The position numbers and the translations under genes are program-made. Below are positions 49,490 to 61,270 of a stretch of DNA of 64,000 nt, one piece after another (positions within the stretch are counted from its first letter, which is position 1; the number at the start of each line of letters is the position of its first letter). Source of the DNA: Microcebus murinus (Eukaryota; Chordata; Mammalia; Primates; Cheirogaleidae); assembly GCF_040939455.1 (NCBI RefSeq), contig NC_134106.1:45654001-45718000 (forward strand), read 5' to 3'. The notes below the pieces were generated by a model. It searched no databases. It was not told the DNA's origin and worked only from the letters and a program-made list of their open reading frames with translations.

Positions 49490-49910
49490 AGTTCCTGGAT
49501 AAATTTGGCTTCAGGCCCAGATGGAAATTATATCATCAGCTCTCTCTCTTTTCCCCTCCCCCAATATCTCAGCTCAGGCTCCTCTGTGTAGTGACCTCAT
49601 TTTCTTCCATTTTCCAGGCTGCCGGAGAAATAGGTTGCCCACAGCTCTAGGCTGACATCATCTGCTTTAGGAGTCCCAGCGGAAAGAGACTGCTGTCTCC
49701 CAATGTCTCTATATTGATTCCAGAGAAGTACTCTTATAAACCCTTCTTGGGCCATATGCCCAGCCCTAGACTAATCACAGGGTCTGAGGAATGGAGTTTT
49801 AAGATTGGGTGGGATTGTGACATATGCCCACATTTATCCCAGAGGACAGAATCTGGTACAGGAAGAGTAAAAAAGGATGATGGCCAGCCAAGTTAAGAAA
49901 GATATTGGGG
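49066..49910. other. AT-rich intergenic sequence with a (GA)n run
   Basis: 49300-49390 resembles an L1M tail. A perfect (GA)n run of 14 units is at 49460-49487. 49490-49900 is less AT-rich with no gene signal. Confidence 0.5.
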
Positions 49911-50197
49911 CTGGGCATGGTGGTACACTGTAATCTTAGCACTTTAGGAGGCCAAGGAGAGAGGATTGCTTGAGGGCAGGAGCTCAAGACCAGCCTGAGC
50001 AAGAGTGAGACCCCCATCTCTACAAAATATAGAAAAATTAGCTGGGCGTGATGGCTCGCACCTGCAGTCCCAGCTATTCTAGAGGCTGAGGCAGGAGGAT
50101 TGCTTGAGCCAAAGCAAACTTGAGGTTGCAGTGAGCTATGATGATGTCACTGCTCTCAAGCCCAGGCAACAAAGCAAGACACTGTCCCCCCAAAAAG
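49911..50197 (+). mobile_element. Alu (older)
   Basis: 'ggctgggcatggtggtacac' to 'gcaagacactgtccccccaa'. Confidence 0.9.
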
Positions 50198-50732
50198 AAA
50201 AAAAAATATATTGGTAAGATAATACTACTACAGTTCACTGTCATTATCCACACTATTGTCTCTCCATCTATGCAATTCCAAAAATGTCCCTTATTGCTTT
50301 TAATGCAACATCTTTAGGTACAGTTTGTCTCACAATGAGACAATCCAAAGCCTCACCTAGTGACCATGTTGTCTTAAAGTCTTGTAACTCTGGGCCATAT
50401 TCTTTCCTCTTAGTGAGGTGGAAATAGAGCTCTTCATGGTCCTGCAATGCAAATGTCATCTACATTTTCTTCCCTGGCAGTGAAATAAGTTCTTTGGTGG
50501 GTCAATCTTGCTTCCCTGGGTCTGCATAGGTAAGGAGCAAATCTCCCTTATCTATCCTATTCCAGGACTGTACTACTTTAGCCACCAGCTTCTTGCTGGA
50601 CTGATTATGAAGCCTTGGGCATTGCCTTAGGCTTTGAATAAATACAGGCTTATTTCCAAGTTGGGGTTTTCTGGGGTCTCCCTTCAGACCTCAGCTAACT
50701 TTTTGACAATTTTATACCAGGGGATTCCATAA
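50198..50732. other. Intergenic sequence, not classified
   Basis: A 63-codon minus-strand frame at 50268-50459 has no domain I recognise. Nothing else is supported. Confidence 0.4.
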
Positions 50733-50882
50733 GCTAGGGCTCAAGGGATCCTCCTGCCTCAGCCTCCAGAGTAGCTAGGACTACAGGTGCGTACCACCAT
50801 ACCCGGCTAATTTTTCTTTATTTTGTAGAGACGGGGGTCTCTTTATGTTGCTCAGGTTGGTCTTGAACTCCTGACCTCAAGC
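50733..50882 (-). mobile_element. Alu fragment
   Basis: Antisense middle part only ('gctcaagggatcctcctgcc' to 'cttgaactcctgacctcaagc' in pieces). Both ends are missing. Confidence 0.85.
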
Positions 50883-52189
50883 ATAAACTAGGCACTAACA
50901 CCAGAGATCTTACCCTTTCCTCACAGTTTCTGTCTTTTAGCAACAGATCTCAGCTTTGCTTATCCTATAATATCAGCTCTCAATTTGCCCATTCTATAGT
51001 CTCCCATAATGGCCATCTTGCCCCTAGCTGTATCCCAGTGGATAGTGTTTTGCCATAGGCATGAATTTTAATTATGTTTGGCAGGGAATAACAGAGTTGA
51101 AAGAAAGTGATGAGTAAAACAGGGTTTCCTAATTTGTAGGCTCTTTTTAAGTCACTAGTGGGTTCCCTGTCTTTCTCCTTTGTATTAATTCAAGTTGGAG
51201 CACAGAGTTCCGCTTTTTCAAGTCATCAAGAAGAATTATTTGACCCTCAGTGGTTCTGGATTGCTGGCTAGAGGCAGAACAGGACTCCTCATGTACGGTT
51301 GCCTTTCTGCTTTCAGAAAAGTAAGCTCAGATCCAAACTTGTCCCTTCTTCCTATTATAGTTTAGCAGGGCTGCCACCTAGCATCTCCATGTTTGCATTA
51401 TTGCAGTTTGGCAGTATATTCAGAAAAACAGGATACCATGTTTCGTTGGGCCTGGGTCATGTGCCCACCTCTGAAGGGGCAGAATTGACTGGAGAAAGAG
51501 ACAAGGAGTGGAAAAACATGCTAAAGTAGACTGCAAGCCACAATCTAACCTTTATTTTAAAAAGAATTTAGTACTTTATATATAAAAGTCCTCCAAACTA
51601 AAACTGTAAATGTATGCGTAGAGAAGATTCTTAGGATCACACCCTAATCTTTAAAAATTACAAGGTGATCTCAAACAGAACAAGAAAGAGAGCCATAGAA
51701 CAAGGAAAACAGCAAAAGACTTTGCCACCCTGTCTTCACGCCATGAGAAATGCAAGAACCAATCCTGTAAATATTCATTAAGTTCTGACAGCTTCCAAAT
51801 TAACATGTAGAGTCTAAATTTCAGAAGCACTTTTAGAAGATGCCTCACTCAATGTTATATCCATCATTTTCATTTACATATATGCTTTTGTTTTTATAAT
51901 AATATCTGTTTTTAAAGCCTCATTTTTAGGCTTATATTGTCATTTAGTGGATACCTATATTCTCGACCTAGAGGATTTCCTCTCCAGTCAAGAACTTTCT
52001 GTCAGCTTTGAACCCTCTTACTTAGAACCACTCTTGGTCCCTAGCCTTTTTGGTTTTACATCTTGGTTCTCTTACCTTGTTTTTCCCCATAACCCCATGT
52101 CCAATCCAGATCCCTAGTATAGTGAGCCTAGCCCCCTTCATGGAAATAGGCTGGAAAATATAATTTCAACATGTTGCTAATTTTTTTTG
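50883..52189. other. Intergenic sequence, not classified
   Basis: About 1.3 kb. Short open frames at 51299-51529 and 51651-51848 have no recognisable domain. Parts may be an old LTR element, but I cannot name one. Confidence 0.4.
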
Positions 52190-52920
52190 AGTTTTTTAAA
52201 AATAAACTTTTTGTTTCAGGATAATTTTAGATTTACATAAAGTTGTAAAGATAGTACAGAGAATCCCTTTATATCCTTCATCCAGTATCCTCTAGTGTTA
52301 ACATCTTATCTAGCTAGTGCACTTTTGTCAAAATTGTGAACAAATATGAACCTGAAAGAACCAATCCTTCAAGATAGATCCCAAGTGGCTAACTGGGCCT
52401 AAATTAAAATAGAGCCATGCATCCATTTTCTAGAAGTCACACACATACTCTGAGTCCCCTGAAAACCTGCACCTCTTTAACTTTGGGACTTTCAGAGCTC
52501 ACCTACTCCAACTAATTAGGGCTCATCTGTATCAACCAATCAGAACTCAGCTGCATCAACCAATCAGAACAAAGCAAGTTTCAATCTTTCATTTGCATAA
52601 ATGAACATGATTGGGAACCTGGATGGGAACTTTTGCTATTAAACCTAAGCCTCTCCTTTATTCTCTGGAGCACACCTTCATTACACTGGAGGTTGTAGCT
52701 CCCCTGTTTGCAAACTGTTCACTAGAACAGTCTATCCTCCAAACTCCTAAGAAATTAACATTGTTACACTACTATTAATTAAACTCCAGCCTGTATGGAT
52801 CTCACCATTTTTCCACGAATGATTTTTTCTGTTCTAGAATCCAATCCAAGAGAGCACATTGCATTTAGTCTGCTAAATTTTAAAACAAGTTATTTTTTCA
52901 AGTCGTTTCCAGTTAAGCTA
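52190..52920 (+). mobile_element. Old L1 (L1MC-type) 3'UTR, split by an LTR
   Basis: 'ttagatttacataaagttgt', 'aaagatagtacagagaatcc' and 'agtgttaacatcttatc' precede the insertion. 'ttgttacactactattaatt', 'ccaatccaagagagcacatt' and 'gcatttagtctgc' follow it. Same family of tail as 36840-38050. Confidence 0.8.
52345..52757 (+). mobile_element. Probable solo LTR of an endogenous retrovirus
   Basis: About 410 bases of unrelated sequence inside the L1 3'UTR, starting near 'tgaacctgaaagaacc' and ending near 'aagaaattaaca'. It has repeated CCAAT motifs ('atcaaccaatcagaactc', 'catcaaccaatcagaac'), a promoter-like 'ctattaaacctaagcctctcc' and 'cacactggagg'-like downstream sequence. This is typical of gammaretrovirus-like LTRs. 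No viral genes are present. I could not fix the target duplication. Confidence 0.65.
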
Positions 52921-53810
52921 TGACAATTATGATGAATGTGGCATTTTAATATTTAAGTTAAACTATTCATTAGCAAAAGCAACACAAGTTGTCAAGATGC
53001 CCCTCATTCTGTAATTATGACTCCCCTAGGAAGAGTCTCTATTATTTGTTTGGCACATTCTAGCTATATATAGTTTCATATATTCTCTACAGGATGTAGT
53101 TTTCACAGCAGTAAGAGTCCAGAGAAGTACAAGAAATTCACAGCATTCTAATTTTTAGTGGAAAACAATCTCATTCTTCCTAATGTAATTAGTAGAGTTA
53201 GGCTTTTATTCACATGTCATGCTATAAGGATAGTGTGACTATAACTTATTAATACACTATAACAATCATCACAGTCTGAGCCACGGAAACCTTAAAAGAC
53301 CAGAGAAACAGATTCCTGTCCAACCAACTTCTCTAGGGGGAAGGACACTTGCCAACAAAACCCAAAATCTGTCTCTAGAAGTAATAATCTATAGTAATTT
53401 GGGGGAAAGTAAAAGTTACTTTACAATTTTAGATAAAGACATTTTCAGATCTGTAGAAGCTATCTTCGAGACCCTTTAAAAAATACATGTGTCTTTCATT
53501 TTAAGAAACTAATGTTTTAGGTATTTAAACAAAAGAGCTATAAAGAATTCTACTTGAAGTCAATTTAGGGACTTATTCAATCCAAGAGAAATACAGCACT
53601 TCACTAAGTGTATAGTCCATCTAGTTCCTGCCACAATTAATAGTTATCTTCAGATGCTATCATCAAGCACAGGATGGTATGTAAAATTATCATAGAAGGT
53701 GCACTCTCTCTCTCTTTCTCTCTCCCACCTCTCTCTCCCAGAAAAAAAAAAAATTAAGACTTACCTAAGTTATTTTGTAAAACGCAGAGAAAGTAAAGAC
53801 AGAGGAGGAG
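52921..53810. other. AT-rich intergenic sequence
   Basis: No gene or named repeat. A short (CT)n stretch is at 53703-53738. Confidence 0.45.
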
Positions 53811-54105
53811 GCCAGGTGTGGGGGTTCACACCTTTAATTCTAGCACTTTTGGAAGCTGAGGCAGAGGACTGCTTGAGGCCAGGAGTTTGAGACCAATTTG
53901 AACAGGAGCCAGACCCCATCACTACAAAAAAATAGAAAAATTAGCCAGGCGTGGTGATGTGAACCTGTAGTCCCAGCTACTAGGGAGGCTGAGGCAGAAG
54001 AATTCATTTGAGCCCAGGAATTTGAGGTTGCAGTGAGCTATGATGATGCCACTGCACTCTAGCCCCAGTGACAGAGTTAGACTCTGTCTCAAAAATAAAA
54101 CAAAA
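53811..54105 (+). mobile_element. Alu (older)
   Basis: 'ggccaggtgtgggggttcac' to 'gttagactctgtctcaaaaa'. Confidence 0.9.
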
Positions 54106-54410
54106 CAAAAAAGATAGAGGAGGAATGCAACAGAGAACAACAAAATATTTTCCAACTATTAGAATATAAAGAAGGCAAATAAAGATACTATGTATTTAGG
54201 TTTTCATTTAGCACTTTGTTTTCTGGAGGAATACGGGATATAGTAATTTAGCTAATTAACAAAAAAAAAACAAACCCAGAATATTTATTATACATAGGAC
54301 CTTATTGCTTTCTAATCACTTGCTTATCCATGGTGTCTTGAATAGTTAACTGGTGACTTTATATTTTAGGTACAGCTACCATGGGCGCTGGCACAAAGTA
54401 AACAATGTCT

Positions 54411-54615
54411 AATTGTCTCCTGAAGCCATTTCAAATGTCACTTCCTCTGAGAGGCTTTCTGATTCTTCCCAGCTTCAGTTTAAGGGTGGAATCTGTACTC
54501 TCTCCCCTTTGCTCCCAAGATAACTCAACCAATTAATTTTGCGTATTTCTATAATAGCACTTATCACCTCTTTTAGGAACACCATCTTATTCAACTTTTA
54601 ATCTTCATAAAAAGT
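54411..54615 (+). mobile_element. LINE2 3' fragment
   Basis: 'tttcaaatgtcacttcctct', 'gagaggctttctgattcttc' and 'atagcacttatcacctc' follow the L2 3' order. Diverged. It ends at the MLT1 LTR. Confidence 0.65.
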
Positions 54616-54624
54616 AAGTGACAG

Positions 54625-55024
54625 TGTTATAGGCTGAATTGTGCCCCTCATCTGTATTGAAAACCCTAACCCTCAGTACCTCCGAATATGACTGTATTTG
54701 GAGAGAGAAAGGGCCTTGAAAGAGGTGATTCAGTTAAAATGAGGCCTTTAGGGTAGGCACCAATCAATCCAATATGACTGGTGTCTTTATAAGAAGAGGA
54801 AATCTGGATACACAGGAAACCAGCAGGGATGTGTGCATATAGAGGAAAGACCATGTGAGGACAGTGAGGTGGCCAACTGCAAGCCAAAAGCCTCAGAAGA
54901 AACCAAACCTACTGACACCTTCATCTTGGACTTCTAGTCTCCAGAGCCGTGAGAAAATAAATTCCTGTTGTTTAAGCAATCCAGTCTTGGTATTTTGTGA
55001 TGGCAGCCCTAGCAAATCCATACA
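54625..55024 (+). mobile_element. MLT1C/D-type MaLR solo LTR
   Basis: 400 bases from 'tgttataggctgaattgtg' to 'agcaaatccataca'. Perfect 5-base duplication 'gacag' (54620-54624, 55025-55029). Contains 'ccaatatgactggtgtcttt', 'gtgagaaaataaattcctg' (poly-A signal) and 'tttgtgatggcagccctagc'. Complete and well preserved, with no viral genes. Confidence 0.93.
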
Positions 55025-55029
55025 GACAG

Positions 55030-55439
55030 TCATAGGTAAACGACATGTAGTAACTGTTTCAAAGTGCCAGTTGTTATGTGTAATTGGCAGTTATTATGCA
55101 TCTGTACCTTGTATATAGATTATTTATGTACTTGTTTAGCAAGCTTTAGGAATTTATGTATCTCCGCATTCATGTCTCCTTCATGGATGCCTTCAAGTTC
55201 TATGGGTGTCTGTTTCTTTGTGTGTTAGTTGAGTGAGTTACTGTTTACAATAATTTACTTTGTCTTAAAGGTATTTTTGACTGGCAGATTGGTAGGGTAT
55301 TTCCTCCTCCCCGACAAACATGAGTTCACGAGCAGAAGCCAAAAATAAATGCGCTCAACCTTTGTAACTTCAACCACGGAGTAAATAGAGGGCTAGGCAC
55401 ACGTCATGATGTCGCGAGACTCACAGCACAGACCAACCA
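55030..55439. other. Flank of the SLU7 retrocopy
   Basis: AT-rich to about 55300, then CpG-richer ('cacgtcatgatgtcgcgagac' in pieces at 55400-55420). The CpG-rich part may still belong to the retrocopy's 5' end. I cannot place the boundary. Confidence 0.4.
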
Positions 55440-56875
55440 GAGCCCAAGGAGGTTGTTAGTGCGCATGTGTTGGTCATCCGGAAGCTACTGCAGAGGCTGC
55501 CTCCGGGAGAGGGGAGGAAGCCGGGAAGTAGACATTGCAAGATTGGCTCCATTTCTGTAGGGTGGTTTTGGGGTCAGCTACTGCGGGACTTGGGGAGACC
55601 AGGTAACCAGCTGCAGTTATAGATGCATTTAATGCTGCACCCCTGTCGGGGTCCAAAGAAATGAGTTTGGAGGAACTAAAGAAAGTGACCAGAGAGGACT
55701 GGAGTAGGAAGGAGCTAGAAGAACAGCAAAAATTGGGCAATGCTTCTGCAGAAGTTGATGAAGAAGAAAAAGATATCATCCCTCATATTCCTCAGTATGT
55801 TTCTTCAATACCGTGATATATAGATCCATCAAACGCACCTACTTTAAAGCACCAGAGACCACGCCCACAGAAACAAAAGCAGTATAGCTAATCCAGAGAA
55901 TGTTACAAGAGGGGTGTAGATGAGAATTCCATAATTACGAAGTACTGCAAAGGAGAATATGAAAATTGTGGGACCATGACACACAATAAGAAAGATTGCT
56001 TTGAGAGACCCAGGTGAGTTAGAACCCAATTTAGAGGTCCTAATATAGCTCCAGATGAACATGTCCAACATCAACTGATGTTTGACTGTGATGGGAAGAG
56101 GCATAGGTGGCATGGCTACAATCCAGAAGAACACATGAAAATTACAGAAGAATATGCCAAAGTTGATCTGGCAAAATGAACATTGAAAGCTCAGAAATTC
56201 CAAGAAGGATTAGCATCAGGAAAAGTAGTAGAACAGGCTAATTCTCCAAAATTCCCTAGTGGGGAGAAGAGGAACCAAATTCTCAGATGGAAAAAGATCA
56301 TAATAGTGAAGATGAGGATGAAGAGAAATATGCAGATGATATTGACATGTCTGGACAGAATTTTGACTCTAAGAGACCAATTATTGTCCGGAATCTCAGG
56401 ATCTGAGAAGATATTGCAAAATATTTAAGAAATTTAAATCCAAATTCTACCTACTATGATCCAAAAACTAGAGTGATGAGAGAGAATCCTTATGCCAATG
56501 CTGGAAAGAATCCAGATGAAGTGAATTTTGCAGGAGATAACTTCATTAGATACACAGGAGACACCATTTCAATGGCTCAGACACAGCTGTTTGCTTGGGA
56601 AACCTATGACAGGGATCTGAAATGCATCTGCAGGCAGATTCTACAAAACTAGAACTGTTGTATAAGTCCTTCAAAGTCAAAAGAGAAGACTTCAAAGAAC
56701 AGCAGAAAAAGCATCCTGGAAAAGTATGGAGGCCAAGAACATTTGGATGCCCCTCCACCTGAGTTGCTTTTAGCCCAGACTGAAGACTATGTGGAGTACT
56801 TAAGACGTGGGACAGTCATCAAAGGACAGGAGCGGGCTGTTGCCTGCTCTAAATATGAGGAGAATAGGGATTTAT
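55440..56875 (+). pseudogene. SLU7: SLU7 splicing factor processed pseudogene, 3'-truncated
   Basis: An intronless copy of the SLU7 mRNA; SLU7 helps select the 3' splice site in the second step of splicing. Recognised in order: '[16 protein letters not shown]' at about 55636, the zinc-knuckle region '[17 protein letters not shown]' with its first Cys changed (about 55960-56010), 'YNPEEHMKI' (56118), '[14 protein letters not shown]' (56310), '[18 protein letters not shown]' (56452) and 'VACSKYEE' near 56850. The start codon is lost, and there are in-frame stops (for example at 55815) and several frameshifts. The copy stops about three quarters through the protein, next to a partial MER3, so the 3' end and A-tail are gone. 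The 5' part (55440-55640) is GC-rich leader sequence. Confidence 0.93.
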
Positions 56876-56884
56876 AAAAATGCT

Positions 56885-57285
56885 TTTTTTATAAATTAAA
56901 AAATATTATATTTTTTTTATTTATTTAACCCAATGTATCCAAAGTATTATCATTTCAACATGTAATCACTGGAAATATAATTACTAATGAGATATTTTAC
57001 ATTCTTTTTTTTTATGTTGTCTTCAAATCTGATGAGTATTTCACACTGGCAGCATATCTCAATTCATCTGGTAAATTGTAACAATCAAAGTGAAATGTAG
57101 TTCTACCAAAATAATAGAGTTGTGTGTAATGTAAACATATTTTACATTGCCTCAGTTTTTAAATTTAAATAAATAAAAATGAAATAAAATTAAAAATTCA
57201 GTTCTTCAGTAGTCCTAGCCATATTTCAGGTGCTCCGCTGCCATATGTGCCTGGTGGCTTCTGTATTGGGCAGTGGGTGGGATAT
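56885..57285 (+). mobile_element. MER3 hAT transposon, 5' end missing
   Basis: 'atttaacccaatgtatccaa', 'tatcatttcaacatgtaatc', 'gagatattttacattctttt', 'gcagcatatctcaattcatc' and 'ttctgtattgggcagtg' follow MER3. A second stretch with 'aaataaaattaaaaattcag' is as in related elements. Confidence 0.8.
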
Positions 57286-57600
57286 AGAGTATGGGACTCT
57301 GCCTCCAGGACATACCTAATTGGAGCAGCGGCAGCTATCCACCACCGCTGAGCCAATCAGATTCTTCCCCCTAGGATTTTGAATTTTGAACTGAGATACA
57401 CAGAGACTGGAGAAGTTTGCCGCTGAGTCATGTTAGTGGCAGAATTCCAAGGGAAGGTTTGTGAGCAGCTGTTGCCAGGGTCCCCAAAGCTTCCCTAGCT
57501 TCTGTTCTTCATGGTTGGTTGTTCAGTTCTTTGAATTCTGTGAGAGAGCCTAATATATTTCCAATAAATTCTTTTTTCTTATGCCAGCTCAAATTGGTTT
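57286..57600 (+). mobile_element. Probable old LTR fragment
   Basis: 'ctgagccaatcagattcttc', 'gagatacacagagactggag', 'ttctttgaattctgtgagag', a poly-A signal 'ccaataaattctttttt' and 'ccagctcaaattggtttctg'. This resembles the 3' part of an old mammalian LTR that I cannot name. Confidence 0.55.
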
Positions 57601-58524
57601 CTGTCCCATATAACATTAATTTAAATAAACAGATAAAAATTTCATCAAATAAATTTCCTTAAGAGGAGATACATTAAAAAAACAATTATGCAGACATGTA
57701 TACATTTATGCAAAACTGCTTTGACTACGTTAGAAAACTCCTAATTTTCCAGGGTGTTATCAACTCTCAACAGAATGGAGCAATAATCATTCAAAACAGT
57801 AAATTGATACAAAAAGAGCATGTATTTGGCTTTGGAATGCGTTTGTATGAATTGGGGATGGGGGAGGGGCAGAGCAAAAACAAGATACAGCTTCCTAATT
57901 GTTTTACAGAGAATTTAATCAGCACGAATTCTCCAAAAATGACGTTGATCACACAGCAGGTGCTTGATAAATGCATGTTGATTAATTGATTTAGAATACA
58001 CCAGCTGTCGGTGAAAGAATGTGATCCACAATCAAACCATTTGACAGAAGAAAGCCAGGATGGCTTTTAAAATTAGTAACAACATTGAATTCTACATGCA
58101 AATAATCCAGAGACGGTGTTGCTGTCTTTAGTTCCGTTCCTAGATGAGAATAAGATAATCATACTCTGCTTTGGGAGGAAGCTACTTAGTGTTCAAGGCT
58201 GTAAATTGTAGGTAAACACATTCTCCAGTCATTTGTTCCCAGTCCTGGGTGTGTATCTGGAAGGCCTTTCAGTTGCAGATACTACTTGGGGGGTTGGTGT
58301 TGTGGGGGAGCACATGCCACCATAAGTGATCTCCCCTGATCCAGGGAGCTTCCATTTTTTTCTCTTCTTAGTATCAGATAATCAACATTTAAATTTCACT
58401 AGGTTGAAAAAGAGAATTAAAAGAGGATTTCAGAGTATCAGGCTTAAATGGGTGGACATAAATCTAATCAGGCCTCTAGAGTTACTACCAGTTTACAGAA
58501 AGTATCAGATAAAGAATGTACACA
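57601..58524. other. Intergenic sequence, not classified
   Basis: A 97-codon frame at 57696-57989 is open, with a shadow on the other strand. No domain or gene context. Confidence 0.4.
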
Positions 58525-58718
58525 GGAAATCAAAAAGGGGTGGAGGGAGGGGGTGGGGAGGAGAGAGGTAAAAGCCTACCTAATAGGTACAATGAATAAT
58601 ATTCAGGTGATGGGCACACTTATAGCCTTGATTAAAGCATTATAAAGCTTGCCATGTAAAGAAAACATTTGTACCTTCTTAATATTTTGAAATAAAAAAA
58701 AATTAAAAAAAAAAAAGA
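58525..58718 (+). mobile_element. L1 3' end
   Basis: G-rich 3'UTR ('ggggtggagggagggggtgg'), 'ctaataggtacaatgaata', 'aggtgatgggcacac', 'aacatttgtacc', then an A-tail. Related to the L1 tail at 19018-19512. Confidence 0.85.
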
Positions 58719-59539
58719 ATGCATACAGGGATACAATCACTCAAATCCATGATATGGAAAATTCTATAGAACAAATGACCTGGCTTTTTCAACAAATAAC
58801 ACATTCTAGAATTATTTTGTAATTCTGCAGTTACATCGGAGGATGGTGTTCCCCTGTAGACTATTGTTTTAGGCTGAGTTCCTTAGATACAAATTTTGAG
58901 GTGGAGAGTTGCGTGCAGTTTATTGGAGAGTGACCTCTGTGAAGAAGTGAGGACCTTCAGACTAAGACCCTGAAGAAGCTGACCCCAGTTAGGTTCCAGC
59001 GGTGGCTTTGGTCATCCTATGGGGAGTTTTGGAGTGGGGAGGGCCCTTCAGAGTTATCCCAAATGGAGGCCAGGGAGCTGGGCTATGTATTCCCGCCCTC
59101 AGCCAGGAATCCCTCCTGCCCTCATTTGATATGGGCTGCCTCGTATAACTTTAGGAGAAGCAGTTCCTTGCAGGCCTGGGGTGTTGCCAGGGAGAGATGC
59201 AGCTGTGAGACAACAGCAGCTGAAATTCCTAGCAGTTCTGAGATGAGAGTGTTGGCCCTGAAAAGGACCTCTCGATGGAGAACAACAGTATCCATTACAA
59301 TAATAAAAAGCAATTCAATCCTGAGATTAGGGACACTTAGCTATTATTCAAACCATAATTTGCATAATATTATGGATATTATATTTATAAAATTCTAAAA
59401 TATCGTTACCATAAAAGTTCTGGCATCTGATATTATACATTATGTTATCTGATATCAGTTGTTCTATATTTTGACATAGGAAAATAAAGTGCTGTGTTAT
59501 ATTCACTTGTTAAACCCTTTAATCACACCACCATTTTCG
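58719..59539. other. Intergenic sequence, not classified
   Basis: 58870-59170 contains 'gtgcagtttattggagagtg', reminiscent of an old repeat of unknown family. A 111-codon frame at 59063-59398 has no domain. Confidence 0.4.
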
Positions 59540-60030
59540 GAATGCTTTTGAGGGGGCACTTTCTTTCTTTGGCTCTCAGGCTGCCAAACTTGTCTTCCTC
59601 CCACCCCAGTGGCCACTCCTTCTTCATGTTCTCTGATGACTTCTCCCCATCTCTGGCCCCTGAATTGTGGAGTGCTTCAGTAGGCTTAGTCCTCAGACCT
59701 CTTCTTTTTTATTTTTCACAAAATTTTCTTTCATTTTCTAAATGTTCTCATCTGGTCTCACAGCTTTAAGTATCACATATACCTTGATGACTCACTGATG
59801 TTTATCTCTTCCTTGAACTCCAGGCTGGCATATCCAAATGCTTATTCAACGTCTCTACTTGGGTATCTATACACATCTCAAACTTAATGTTAAAACCAAG
59901 CCTATTATTTTCCCTCACTCCCATCCCCTGCAAAAATGCCTCTTCCCACAGTCTTTAAAAATCTCCACAAATAACAACTCTACTCTCCCAATTGCTCAAG
60001 CCAAAAGTCTCGGACTTGTTCTTGAGTAAT
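59540..60030 (+). mobile_element. LINE2 reverse-transcriptase region fragment, sense
   Basis: L2 sense sequence: 'ggcttagtcctcagacctct', 'ctcacagctttaagtatcac', 'ttgatgactcactgatg', 'gaactccaggctggcatatcc', 'caaatgcttattcaacgtctc' and 'tcaagccaaaagtctcggac'. This is the late RT region. The frame is broken. Confidence 0.8.
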
Positions 60031-60234
60031 CTAAAGAAAATTTCAGACATTATGCCAATTCACTTATAGATGCTTCATTATAGTTCTATAAGCGGTAAGG
60101 ACTTTATTTTTTTTCCATATAAACACCACAGCTAATAAAATTAATGTAATTCTTTAATATCATCTAATACCTGGTCTATATTCAAATATCCCCAATTATT
60201 TTAAAGATGCCATTTTACAGTTGTCCTGTTCAAA

Positions 60235-61270
60235 TTAAGATTGAAGCAGGGGACAAAGTCAATAAACAATTAAATATAAAATATGTCAAGTAGTAATCAA
60301 TATTGCAGAGTAGGGGGGTATAGACAGTACAAAGTAAAAGGGACTATTTGATTAACTATTTAACCCAGAATTCAGGGAAGTCCTTCATGATAAAGTGACA
60401 TTTGAGCAGAAACTGGAATAAAGTGTTTTAAGGAGAAATTGTGTCAAATGTAAATTGTGTCCTTGGGTACCTGGACTAAAGCTGCTTTTGTGGAATGGTG
60501 GAGGCAAATGTCTGATTGGAATGGCTTCAGGAGAGAATGGGAAGATGAAGTGGAAACAGCAAATATAAAAAACTCTGTAGAGATTTTCCACATAGGAAAA
60601 CTAACAAGCAGGGCATTGGCTAGAAGGGATGTGGAACCGATGGATTATTTTTTTTTTCCAAATGGGAAATATTACAGCATGTTTGATATTAATAGGAATG
60701 ATTTAGTAGGGAGAAAACATTGATGATGCAGGAGACAGAGAGAACAATTGCTAGAGAGAGGGCCTTGAGAGTGTAGGAGGGGATGGAATCCAGTGCACAA
60801 CTGCAGATGGTGTCTCTAGACAGGAGGATAGACAGTGTATCTATAGTAACAGGAGAGAAGGCAGAAAGTGTGGGCCCTGATGCTGGTAGGTCAGTAAATG
60901 TGGTGGGAGTGGTGGAAGTTCTCTTCTCAGTGAAGTGGGAAGCAAAGTCATCAGCATAGAGATCAGGAGATGTTGGAGAGTTGAAGAGAGGAAAAGCAAT
61001 GAAATAGCCCTCTAGGAGAGTCAAGATGAAATGGGCTAGGGAATGTACTGGGCCTCTATTGAAGACTCATTTGAGGCTGGGGCCATGAATTTGCAGTGAG
61101 TATCTTCTGCATGGTTGTTTGTTTTTTTCCAGTCACATGTAGCTGCTGGGTGTAACACAGGAAGAGAGTCGGATTTAACTGGATCTGGAGTTTGGCCCTA
61201 AAGTACAGCGAAGGGAGAGAGAGGTAAAGGATTTGAGAGTGTATGCAAAAGAGTAATTATTATGAATGAT
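60235..61270 (-). mobile_element. LINE2 fragment, antisense, with coding remnant
   Basis: On the minus strand a 111-codon frame (60689-61024) contains 'YADDFASHFTEK' and 'DSIPSYTLKALSLAIVLSV'. These match the L2/CR1-type sequence just before the polymerase domain. The plus strand shows familiar antisense phrases ('tgatgatgcaggagacagag', 'ctatagtaacaggagagaag'). It lies tail to tail with the sense L2 at 59540-60030. Confidence 0.8.

Noticed and set aside
59540..61270. Twin-priming inversion of one LINE2
   Set aside because: The order is sense then antisense, tail to tail. Twin priming gives an inverted 5' part followed by the 3' part, head to head.
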